Below are positions 1 to 6,498 of a stretch of 11,529 nucleotides of DNA, one piece after another. Position 1 is the first letter of the stretch. The number at the start of each line of letters is the position of its first letter. The DNA comes from Flavobacteriales bacterium UBA1958 (GTDB taxonomy: Bacteria; Bacteroidota; Bacteroidia; Flavobacteriales_D; Sanyastnellaceae). The DNA lies in NCBI GenBank assembly GCA_002336675.1, contig DDEI01000063.1, positions 14,972 to 26,500 of the forward strand, in the 5' to 3' direction. A program made the position numbers and the translations under genes. The notes under the pieces were generated by a model. The model had not been told where the DNA came from, ran no database searches, and saw nothing but the letters and a program-made list of their open reading frames with translations.

Positions 1-85
1 GTGATTTTAAAGTTTCGTCTTGAGCCTAAGTGGAAGGTATTTTTTGAAAGGGATGGGTTATGAATTTAAACTTCAGTTAAGGAAA

Positions 86-1312
86 TTACTTCTTCTTATT
101 GCGGTAAAACTTCTTTCCGCCTCCGCCACTTCCACCGTATCCTCTTTTGTCTCCTTTGGCGTTCGGATTCCAGGCTGGTGCTGGACCGAATTGTTCAGGA
201 ACAGGAACTTTAAACACTTCTGTATCTATTAGTTCTTCTATACGTTTAAATCGAAACATATCTGATGGGCTAATCATAGTTAGTGCTATACCGGTAGTGT
301 CTGCTCTGGCAGTTCTTCCCACTCTGTGAACATAATCAGCGGCATCATTAGGGACGTCATAATTAATTACTAGGTTAATGTCCTTAATGTCTATTCCTCG
401 GGCCAGCACATCTGTAGCTACTACTACTCTTGTTTTTCTGCTTCGAAATCTTCTTATAGCCTCTTCACGGTCCTTCTGAATTAAGTCTGAAGAAACACCT
501 CTTACTTCATAGCCGTTTCCTTTTAAAGCTTTAGCAATAATGTTTACTTTTTTCTTAGTACTGGTAAATATGATTATACTCGTACATTCAGGCTTATCCT
601 GTATGAGAGATTTAATCACAGCGTTTTTTTGGTCATCAAATACGCAGTAAGCTGCTTGCAGAACTCCTTCGGCTGGCTTAGCTAAGGCAATATCTATTTC
701 CAATGGATTAACCATAGTCTTTTTCACGAGTTGCCTAATTTTAGGAGCCATGGTGGCACTAAACATTAAGTTCTGTCTTTTGGTTGGGAGGTATGAAATG
801 ATTTTCGCTATATCTTCATTGAACCCCATATCCAACATTCTATCGGCTTCATCTAAAATAAAGTGCTTAAGTTTAGATAAATCTACATATCCCATAGATA
901 AGTGAGAAAGCAACTTTCCGGGTGTAGCGACTATAATATCTGCTCCTGAGGTAAGGGCGTTTTTTTGTTTATCCCAGTCAGAACCTTCTCCCCCTCCATA
1001 CACAGGAAAAGAGTCTGCTCCAGCAAAGTAGGAAAAACCTTGGATTTCTTTGTCTATTTGCAACGCGAGCTCTCTTGTAGGACAAACAACTAAAGTGTTT
1101 ATGCCGTTACTGCCTTGTTCGCATATTTTATTGAGGACGGGAAGAATAAAAGCAGCTGTTTTACCAGTTCCTGTTTGCGCACAAGCGATGAGGTCTTTAT
1201 CGTCTAAGATTAGCGGGATAGCCTGTTCTTGAATAGGGGTAGCATTTTCGAATCCCATATATCCTATGGCTTCTAAAATGCTGTCGTTTAAACCGAGTTC
1301 TGAAAATTTCAC
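86..1312 (-). CDS. rhlE: DEAD-box ATP-dependent RNA helicase, RhlE type
   Basis: A 408-residue protein with the ordered superfamily 2 helicase motifs: Q motif (TPIQ, residues 25-28), Walker A AQTGTGKT (45-52), PTREL (78-82), TPGK (130-133), DEAD (154-157), SAT (185-187), then in the second RecA domain ARGID and HRVGRTAR. The C-terminus is a short Gly-rich and Lys/Arg-rich tail, usual for RhlE proteins and likely to contact RNA. The family unwinds short RNA duplexes with ATP in the cytoplasm and acts in ribosome assembly, RNA decay and cold adaptation. The start codon is GTG (1310-1312); the next in-frame codons upstream are CAC, CAC, ATT and then a stop, so no ATG start lies upstream. A weak promoter-like TTGATTTG lies on the minus strand at 1327-1334. 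It is divergent from miaE. Family assignment is firm; the specific RNA target is unknown. Confidence 0.96.
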   Translation of the reverse strand: MKFSELGLNDSILEAIGYMGFENATPIQEQAIPLILDDKDLIACAQTGTGKTAAFILPVLNKICEQGSNGINTLVVCPTRELALQIDKEIQGFSYFAGADSFPVYGGGEGSDWDKQKNALTSGADIIVATPGKLLSHLSMGYVDLSKLKHFILDEADRMLDMGFNEDIAKIISYLPTKRQNLMFSATMAPKIRQLVKKTMVNPLEIDIALAKPAEGVLQAAYCVFDDQKNAVIKSLIQDKPECTSIIIFTSTKKKVNIIAKALKGNGYEVRGVSSDLIQKDREEAIRRFRSRKTRVVVATDVLARGIDIKDINLVINYDVPNDAADYVHRVGRTARADTTGIALTMISPSDMFRFKRIEELIDTEVFKVPVPEQFGPAPAWNPNAKGDKRGYGGSGGGGKKFYRNKKK

Positions 1313-1536
1313 GTGGTGAATTTACGCAAATCAAAGGAGGTTAACTCTCCACATGAAATAACTAATTAAACTTTTCTTTTGGATAAGAAATTTTCGCGCT
1401 TACAGGGAGAGAAAGCTCAAAATCTGACAAACTATCTTCCACGCTAAAAAGGAATCCGCATGTAAAACCAAGAAATTGAATTAGAAAAAGGACAATAAGC
1501 GGACATGAATTTCATTCCGGTCAGTATTGCTTTTTC

Positions 1537-1544
1537 TATCTTTG
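1537..1544 (+). promoter_or_regulatory. Bacteroidota -7 promoter element for miaE
   Basis: TATCTTTG matches the Bacteroidota consensus TAnnTTTG exactly and ends 12 bp before the miaE ATG. The expected transcript start would leave a leader of only about 6-8 nt. No good TTG is seen 17-23 bp upstream, so the -33 element is weak. The same octamer occurs in the promoter before the 9195 gene. Confidence 0.55.
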
Positions 1545-1556
1545 TAAAAAAATATA

Positions 1557-2153
1557 ATGGCTAAGAAAGTGCTTTTAGGGTTAAAGTTGCCTACCGATCC
1601 ACGTTGGGCAGATATTGCTACTCAGAACATAGAAGACATTTTAATGGATCATGCGTGGTGCGAGCAAAAGGCAGCCTCAAACGCTATAACTATTATAGTT
1701 AAGTTTCCTGAGTTTGGAGAGCTGGTAGATGAAATGATTCAAATTTCTATGGAAGAGCTGAGTCATTTTAAAATGGTGGTAGAACTACTAAAGATGAGAG
1801 GTCTCGCCTTAGATCAAAAGAGGAAAGATCCTTATGTAAATGACTTGAGAGATTTTGTAAAGAAGGGAGGAACGAGAGTAGACCAGCTTTTAGAGTACCT
1901 ATTAGTAGGCGCCATGATAGAAGCAAGAAGCTGCGAACGGTTTAAACTTTTATCTGAGAAATTAGAGGATACTGAATTGGCTCGTTTTTACAATGATTTA
2001 ATGATTTCTGAAGCAGGTCATTACACTTCTTTTTTAACTCATGCTAGAAAAATAGCGGGAGCAGCAGTGGCTAATAAGCGCTGGGAAGAATTCTTGGAAT
2101 ACGAGGCTACTTTGATGAAAAAATATGGCTCAGAAGAATCTATTCATGGATAG
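1557..2153 (+). CDS. miaE: tRNA-(ms2io6A37)-hydroxylase, MiaE family
   Basis: A 198-residue ferritin-like four-helix protein of typical MiaE length. Carboxylate and histidine ligands for a diiron centre can be placed at E36 (in DHAWCEQKAAS), E67 and H70 (EELSH), E122 (IEARSCER), and E152 and H155 (SEAGH), giving the E, ExxH, E, ExxH pattern of the family. MiaE uses O2 to hydroxylate the isopentenyl group of 2-methylthio-N6-isopentenyladenosine at position 37 of tRNAs reading UNN codons, after MiaA and MiaB have acted; neither of those genes is in the window. It has an AT-rich leader without a Shine-Dalgarno sequence, as usual in Bacteroidota. The dismutase gene follows 59 bp downstream on the same strand and may share the transcript. 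Confidence 0.93.
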   Translation: MAKKVLLGLKLPTDPRWADIATQNIEDILMDHAWCEQKAASNAITIIVKFPEFGELVDEMIQISMEELSHFKMVVELLKMRGLALDQKRKDPYVNDLRDFVKKGGTRVDQLLEYLLVGAMIEARSCERFKLLSEKLEDTELARFYNDLMISEAGHYTSFLTHARKIAGAAVANKRWEEFLEYEATLMKKYGSEESIHG

Positions 2154-2212
2154 CGAGATGTTATCTTGAGCTTTTTATTGTCAGAAAAACATACCTTACA
2201 CACTGAACAAAG

Positions 2213-2971
2213 ATGACCATGGATAAAAGAAAATTTTTAAAAATATCTGGAGCAGCAGCAGCTGGAATAATGGTTTCCCCATTAATCTCGTGTGGAAACG
2301 CTTCGAGTAATAGTAGCGAAATGATTAAAGGTGATTCTGCAGCGGGCCCCTCTATTATGACTGAATTTAAGCAGGCCACATTAGGGTTTGATTATGCGGC
2401 TCTAGAGCCACATATAGACGCTAAAACGATGGAAATCCATTTCTCTCAACACCATGCGGGTTATGTGAGAAAATTAAATAATGCGCTTACCGAGTCGCCA
2501 GAATTTGAGGCAAATAACATAGAAAATGTGTTGGCTCGGGTTGTAGCGGGTCAGACAGGAATAAGAAATAATGCGGGCGGCCATTATAATCATTCTCTTT
2601 TCTGGGAATGCCTAACCCCTGGAGGAAGCGAAAAGCCAAACGGTAAATTAGCAGAAGCCATAAGTTCAGGGTTCGGCAGTCAAGAGAAGTTCGAAGATGC
2701 ATTTTTTAAGTCTGCCAAAACTAGATTTGGTTCTGGTTGGGCTTGGTTAACAGCTGATAAGGAGGGTAAATTAGCTATTAGCTCTACTCCAAATCAAGAT
2801 AATCCAATGATGAAGAATATCGTAAAAGAGGGAGGGACTCCTATTTTAGGGATAGATGTTTGGGAGCATGCTTACTATTTAAAGTATCAAAACATGAGGG
2901 GAGATTATATCAATGCTTTTATGGATATTGTAAACTGGGATACCGTAGCAGCTAAATATGCCCTAGTCTAA
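2213..2971 (+). CDS. sodA: Superoxide dismutase, Mn-type Fe/Mn family, predicted exported lipoprotein
   Basis: A 252-residue Fe/Mn superoxide dismutase, about 50 residues longer than cytosolic forms because of an N-terminal extension. Metal ligands are H76 (EIHFSQHH), H127 (GGHYNHSLFW), D215 and H219 (DVWEHAYY). Metal-type markers favour Mn: Gly123 in GGH where iron enzymes carry an active-site Gln, and Gln195 in NQDNP where manganese enzymes have it; a cambialistic enzyme is possible. Residues 4-27 read DKRKFLK, a small-residue hydrophobic stretch, then the lipobox LISC with Cys27. This resembles a Tat lipoprotein signal with KR in place of RR. A flexible Ser-rich linker of about 20 residues follows. 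It would dismutate superoxide outside the cytoplasmic membrane. A second ATG at 2219 gives a protein starting MDKRKF and is an equally good start. Its stop overlaps that of the convergent uppP. Confidence 0.95.
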   Translation: MTMDKRKFLKISGAAAAGIMVSPLISCGNASSNSSEMIKGDSAAGPSIMTEFKQATLGFDYAALEPHIDAKTMEIHFSQHHAGYVRKLNNALTESPEFEANNIENVLARVVAGQTGIRNNAGGHYNHSLFWECLTPGGSEKPNGKLAEAISSGFGSQEKFEDAFFKSAKTRFGSGWAWLTADKEGKLAISSTPNQDNPMMKNIVKEGGTPILGIDVWEHAYYLKYQNMRGDYINAFMDIVNWDTVAAKYALV

Positions 2972-3765
2972 GCGCCTAAATTAAGTCCCCATATTATAGC
3001 TGTCATTCCTATAGCTAAGCAGTAAAAAGCAAACCAGGATAGCTTACTTTTCTTTACCAGTGCTATCATCCAGACACAGGCGATTATTCCTGTAATGAAT
3101 GAAGAGACAAATCCTATAGCAAGCGGGGCTGCTAACTCTGAGGAAAACGAAAATTTTCCATCTAGCAGGTCCTTAGCTATTTTTCCTAGGATTAATGGGA
3201 CAACCATTAAGAAAGAAAAACGAGCGGCTTTGGTTCTATCTATTCCTAGAAGCACAGAGGTAGAGATCGTAGCACCAGATCTAGATATTCCAGGAAGAAT
3301 AGCTATAGCCTGAGCAAGCCCTATAAGTAGCGCTGCTTTCACCGTAACTTCTTTATTGGTGTTTTTGGCGGTGTCTGCTAGAAATAGAAGTCCGCATGTC
3401 ATAAGTAACATGCTGCCTACGAGAAGTAAATTTCCCTCGAAGAGAGATTCTAGAAAGTCATCAAAAAACACTCCTACAAATGCCGCGGGCATCATGGAAA
3501 TGATAATAGCTAGAGAAAAGGCAATATGCTTTTTGTTTTTTGAGATAAGACCTTGCAGTATTTCTAGAATGTCTTTCCTGAAAACCACTAATGTGCTAAG
3601 TGCCGTGGCAGCATGAAGAACTACACTTAACAGGGCTTCTTTGTCCTTTAAATCGTCCGCTCCAAGAATTTTCTGGGCAAGCTCTATATGTCCACTACTA
3701 CTCACAGGTAAAAACTCAGTTAATCCCTGTACGATACCTAAAATAAGCGCCTCTAAAAAATCCAT
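2968..3765 (-). CDS. uppP: Undecaprenyl-diphosphatase (BacA/UppP family)
   Basis: A 265-residue polytopic membrane protein with both catalytic signatures of the BacA family: the (E/Q)xxxE motif as Q13 to E17, running into FLPVSSSGH (18-26), and PGISRSGAT (158-166) with the essential Arg at 162. It removes a phosphate from undecaprenyl pyrophosphate on the outer face of the inner membrane, recycling the lipid carrier for peptidoglycan and other surface polymers; overexpression in other bacteria gives bacitracin resistance. It is the last gene of the ftsX-DUF3098-uppP unit, 62 bp after DUF3098. In many Bacteroidota truB follows next; here the convergent dismutase gene takes that place and the two stop codons overlap by 4 bp. 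Confidence 0.96.
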   Translation of the reverse strand: MDFLEALILGIVQGLTEFLPVSSSGHIELAQKILGADDLKDKEALLSVVLHAATALSTLVVFRKDILEILQGLISKNKKHIAFSLAIIISMMPAAFVGVFFDDFLESLFEGNLLLVGSMLLMTCGLLFLADTAKNTNKEVTVKAALLIGLAQAIAILPGISRSGATISTSVLLGIDRTKAARFSFLMVVPLILGKIAKDLLDGKFSFSSELAAPLAIGFVSSFITGIIACVWMIALVKKSKLSWFAFYCLAIGMTAIIWGLNLGA

Positions 3766-3827
3766 GTGTTGTAGAACGATGCGCCCAAATCAATGCGGCA
3801 ACACCAATGAGCTTGTAAGAAGAGGCC

Positions 3828-4076
3828 TTATATCTCTTTTTTAGGCTTTTTCATGATAGCATAAATGACTAAAAAATAACCACCCAGAATAATTATAGGG
3901 GCGATATATAATCTTCTCACATTAAAAATTTCTTCACTAAACTCATTCGGGTTATCACTTCCTCCTCCAGAAAGAAGAGCAAAACCCGCCACAATAACGG
4001 CTAGTGAAATAAGCAATAAAATGTAATTCTGCTTACTGAACACAAAATCTGTAGGAGTATTTTCTTTTTTTGACAT
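3828..4076 (-). CDS. DUF3098 family small membrane protein
   Basis: An 82-residue protein with two predicted membrane segments (about residues 17-35 and 57-75). The connecting loop carries a GGGSDNPNEF stretch and an RRLYIAP motif, and the C-terminus is basic (KKPKKE). These features fit DUF3098, a family known from Bacteroidota and typically encoded between ftsX and uppP. The gene begins 4 bp after the ftsX stop, so translation is probably coupled. No biochemical function is known to me. Its fixed position suggests a role alongside FtsX or the lipid-carrier cycle, which is inference. Confidence 0.88.
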   Translation of the reverse strand: MSKKENTPTDFVFSKQNYILLLISLAVIVAGFALLSGGGSDNPNEFSEEIFNVRRLYIAPIIILGGYFLVIYAIMKKPKKEI

Positions 4077-4080
4077 GTTG

Positions 4081-4959
4081 CTAATGTAATCTACCGTAAT
4101 CTAATCTAAGATATTTTCTAACCGCAAATTTAGTAGAAAAGAAAGAGATTACTATGCCAGCGCCTACTATCCCAAGAAACAAACTACCAAATGCATTTAA
4201 AAACTGCTGGTCAAGCACTCCGGTCAGCTCTTTTAAAGAGTCCCTGAAGAAGTAAAGAATGGAGATAATCAAGAAGAAAGCAGTTAAGCCAGCGAGGATT
4301 CCTCTCCAGATACTCTGAACAAGAAATGGTTTTTGGATAAATCCAGATGTGGCGCCCACAAGTTGCATACTGCGAATTACAAATCTCTTCGAGAAAATCG
4401 CTAATCGAATAGTATTGTTTATAAGAGCGACAGCTATCAGGAGCAGGATGCCGCTGAAGATAAGCAGAAACAAACCTATTTTTTTAAAATTGGCGTGCAT
4501 TTCAGCGACCATATTTGGGTGCCATATAACTTGTCTCACTGCAGGGTTGTTCTCTATTGCAGCACAAATAATCTTTAAGCTATCGGTTTCGGTGTATGCG
4601 GGCCTTACTTTTAAATCCACAGAAGCAGGTAAAGGATTTTGCCCCATAAAATCGAGAAACTCCTCTTTTAATTCGCGTTGCAATTCTTCTGCTGCTTCCT
4701 CTCTAGTGATGCTTTTAGTGCTTCTTGTGTATGGTTTCTGATCTAACCAAGTTTTGAAAGACTGTGTTTCTGCCTCGTTTACATGTTTCCGTAAAGTGAT
4801 TAGTATAGGGATATCTTTCTTTAATTTATCTGCCGCTTGGTTCCCTATTAAAAGAAAAAGACCCATTAATCCCAGCATAAAAAGGACTAATGTGATTCCG
4901 AAGAATACGGAAGTCCCTGAAGTGAGATTGCCTTTAGATGTTCTTTTGTTTTTCACCAT
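4081..4959 (-). CDS. ftsX: Cell division protein FtsX (permease-like)
   Basis: A 292-residue protein with FtsX topology: a short basic cytoplasmic N-terminus, a first membrane segment (about 16-38), a periplasmic domain of about 120 residues, then three membrane segments (about 162-183, 213-235 and 252-275). The loop after the second segment has RSMQLVGAT followed by FIQKPF, the conserved FtsX signature. FtsX pairs with the ATPase FtsE and activates peptidoglycan hydrolases at the septum. ftsE is not in this window, and in Bacteroidota the two are often unlinked. The gene follows the FKBP gene by 76 bp and is followed within 4 bp by DUF3098. A transglycosylase gene sits upstream on the same strand, which is consistent with a cell-wall role. 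Confidence 0.93.
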   Translation of the reverse strand: MVKNKRTSKGNLTSGTSVFFGITLVLFMLGLMGLFLLIGNQAADKLKKDIPILITLRKHVNEAETQSFKTWLDQKPYTRSTKSITREEAAEELQRELKEEFLDFMGQNPLPASVDLKVRPAYTETDSLKIICAAIENNPAVRQVIWHPNMVAEMHANFKKIGLFLLIFSGILLLIAVALINNTIRLAIFSKRFVIRSMQLVGATSGFIQKPFLVQSIWRGILAGLTAFFLIISILYFFRDSLKELTGVLDQQFLNAFGSLFLGIVGAGIVISFFSTKFAVRKYLRLDYGRLH

Positions 4960-5035
4960 TCTTAATAAACGCTAAACTTAGAAAGATTCTTGCACTGGAA
5001 TAAGAAAGAGCCGGAAGGCTTTAAAAAGAGACTTG

Positions 5036-5482
5036 TTAAGAAACCGAAGTAATATGTCCCTTGAAATGAATAGACTCACCAGCTAGAGGATGATTAAAGT
5101 TCACTAAGACAGTATTAACCTTATTCTCCTCTATCATTCCTTCAAAGACATTTCCGTCATCGTCAGTCATTTCTATCCACTCACCCTCCTGAAGAAAATC
5201 TTCATCTAACTCCCCATCTACTAGAAAGCTGTCTTTTGCATATTCTACTACGAGCTCATCTTGGATTTCACCATAAGCTTGCTTAGGGGTTAAGGTAAAA
5301 CTGAATTCGTCCGAATGTTTTTTCCCTGCTAGCTCCTCTTCGAAGGCGTCTAACATTTCACCTTTTCCGAAAGAAAAAGACATAGGCTCTTTTGCAGCAG
5401 TTTCTTCTATTAATTCGCCTTCAGCGTTATCGTATGTGAGCTTATATAAGAGAGTTACTTCACTTCCTGTTTTGATAATCAT
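5036..5482 (-). CDS. slyD: FKBP-type peptidyl-prolyl cis-trans isomerase, SlyD-like
   Basis: A 148-residue protein with the SlyD layout: an FKBP half (about 1-72, with FGKGEMLDAFEEEL and the AYGE motif), an inserted acidic chaperone domain (about 73-125), and the returning FKBP strand with NHPLAGESIHFKG, the family hallmark. There is no signal peptide, so it acts in the cytoplasm, catalysing proline isomerisation and holding unfolded chains. The His/Cys-rich metal-binding tail of E. coli SlyD is absent; the protein ends right after the FKBP fold. Its start overlaps the stop of the DUF4837 lipoprotein gene by 4 bp (ATGA arrangement), so the two are probably translationally coupled. Confidence 0.92.
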   Translation of the reverse strand: MIIKTGSEVTLLYKLTYDNAEGELIEETAAKEPMSFSFGKGEMLDAFEEELAGKKHSDEFSFTLTPKQAYGEIQDELVVEYAKDSFLVDGELDEDFLQEGEWIEMTDDDGNVFEGMIEENKVNTVLVNFNHPLAGESIHFKGHITSVS

Positions 5483-6492
5483 TCTTTTATGGGAGTTATA
5501 GATTTTATTATTGCCTCAAGTTCACGAATCATTTCACGTTTGTAATTCCCGGGAGCATAAACTCTTGCGTCTGCATGAATTATTCTTCTGTTATCGTAAT
5601 CGAGTTGGATGTATTGGATAGATGGCCCACCCTGAAAAGCACCCTCTTTAGTCCACAAACTTCTGATTTCCATTTTATAATCATTCCCCCCAGAGAGGAT
5701 TCTTACCGTAGGTTCATGCTTTTCTTGATGTCTAATGAAAGTATTATCGGAATCATCGAATGTAATGGACCTCAGAACTTCATTTTTTTTCATCAGAATA
5801 TTTTCAAGTGTAAGCATCTCTTCCGATTCGTAATCATAGGTGCTTATGACGAGGTCTTTTACCGTGTACTTTTCTAAGTCATCCTGTCTGATAGAGCTCA
5901 CTTTGTTTATCCAAAGAACATTTCCTGAATCTATCAGTACTTTGTAAGAAGAAGGGACGACCATAGCGTATCCTTTTTTTCTTTCTATAGCTTCTAACAC
6001 GGAAGAATCTTGTCTGAAAGAAAGTAGTTTCTGTTTTCTTTTCATTTCTTCATCGTTCACCTTATTTATAATGTCCTTATACCTTTTAGAGAGCAAGTTC
6101 AGCATATCTTCCTCAGTTTTGGCTTTTGCATAAATAACTATCTGATCTAAAGCATGCTCAGATTTACTAGTAGTGATAGTAGGTTCTTGGTTGTTAAGCT
6201 TATCTCCGATGTCTATGTGGAGCACGTTTCTGAATCTTTTGGCTGAACCTTTGAAGTTTTCTGGGGCGCTGAACTCTAGGTCAAATTGTCCTTGAGCGGG
6301 CATGATAGCAGGGACATAATCCGTGAAAAGAATTTTTATTGAATCCCCGAAATCTCCTTCCCATAAATGTTGGTCAGTCACCACTAGCACATCCCCAAAA
6401 TCTCCTAAGTAGGCTTTTAATTCTCCTCGGTTTTCGTAATCACTGCACGAGTAAAGACCTAGAACAAAAAGAAGAAAGGTTAAGGCTTTCAT
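5479..6492 (-). CDS. DUF4837 family lipoprotein
   Basis: A 337-residue protein with a short lipoprotein signal: MKALTF start, hydrophobic core, lipobox LYSC with Cys16. The mature part has the DUF4837 look: an early GDVLVVTDQHLWEG-like segment, a middle segment with YAKAKTEEDMLNLL, and a C-terminal part with a predicted beta-rich fold around SLWTKEGAFQGGP, ending in a helix rich in Glu and Arg. DUF4837 is found in Bacteroidota and, as far as I know, has no assigned function. The gene lies 6 bp after the mltD-like gene and overlaps the FKBP gene by 4 bp. This places a lipoprotein between a wall hydrolase and a folding catalyst. A helper role for the transglycosylase is possible but only inferred. 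Confidence 0.88.
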   Translation of the reverse strand: MKALTFLLFVLGLYSCSDYENRGELKAYLGDFGDVLVVTDQHLWEGDFGDSIKILFTDYVPAIMPAQGQFDLEFSAPENFKGSAKRFRNVLHIDIGDKLNNQEPTITTSKSEHALDQIVIYAKAKTEEDMLNLLSKRYKDIINKVNDEEMKRKQKLLSFRQDSSVLEAIERKKGYAMVVPSSYKVLIDSGNVLWINKVSSIRQDDLEKYTVKDLVISTYDYESEEMLTLENILMKKNEVLRSITFDDSDNTFIRHQEKHEPTVRILSGGNDYKMEIRSLWTKEGAFQGGPSIQYIQLDYDNRRIIHADARVYAPGNYKREMIRELEAIIKSITPIKE

Positions 6493-6498
6493 GAAGAT

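Noticed and set aside
1..63. Open frame running in from the left edge and ending at a TGA at 61-63, possibly the end of a plus-strand gene (last residues FFERDGL).
   Set aside because: Only 20 codons are visible, no family is recognisable, and an open stretch this short is expected by chance.
63..77. Short inverted repeat around AACT/AGTT just after the rhlE stop, considered as a terminator.
   Set aside because: The stem is about 4 AT-rich pairs with a 2-nt loop and no T run follows on the minus strand.
1505..1515. ATGAA-T-TTCAT palindrome upstream of the miaE promoter, considered as an operator.
   Set aside because: The 5-bp AT-rich arms are not extended by the flanks, so this is likely chance.
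1313..1536. Divergent gap between rhlE and miaE, searched for a small gene, an RNA or a riboswitch.
   Set aside because: No credible coding frame, stable stem set or terminator is visible; it looks like plain AT-rich promoter DNA.
4349..4741. A 130-codon plus-strand open frame opposite ftsX.
   Set aside because: It lies wholly antisense to a well-supported ftsX, has no recognisable domain, and has the composition of a shadow frame.
4973..4980. TAAGTTTA on the minus strand before ftsX, considered as a promoter.
   Set aside because: It misses the final G of TAnnTTTG and has no TTG at the -33 position.
5009..5020. AGCC-GGAA-GGCT hairpin between the FKBP gene and ftsX, considered as a terminator.
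   Set aside because: The stem is only 4 bp and lacks a proper T run on the minus strand; ftsX is close enough to be read through.
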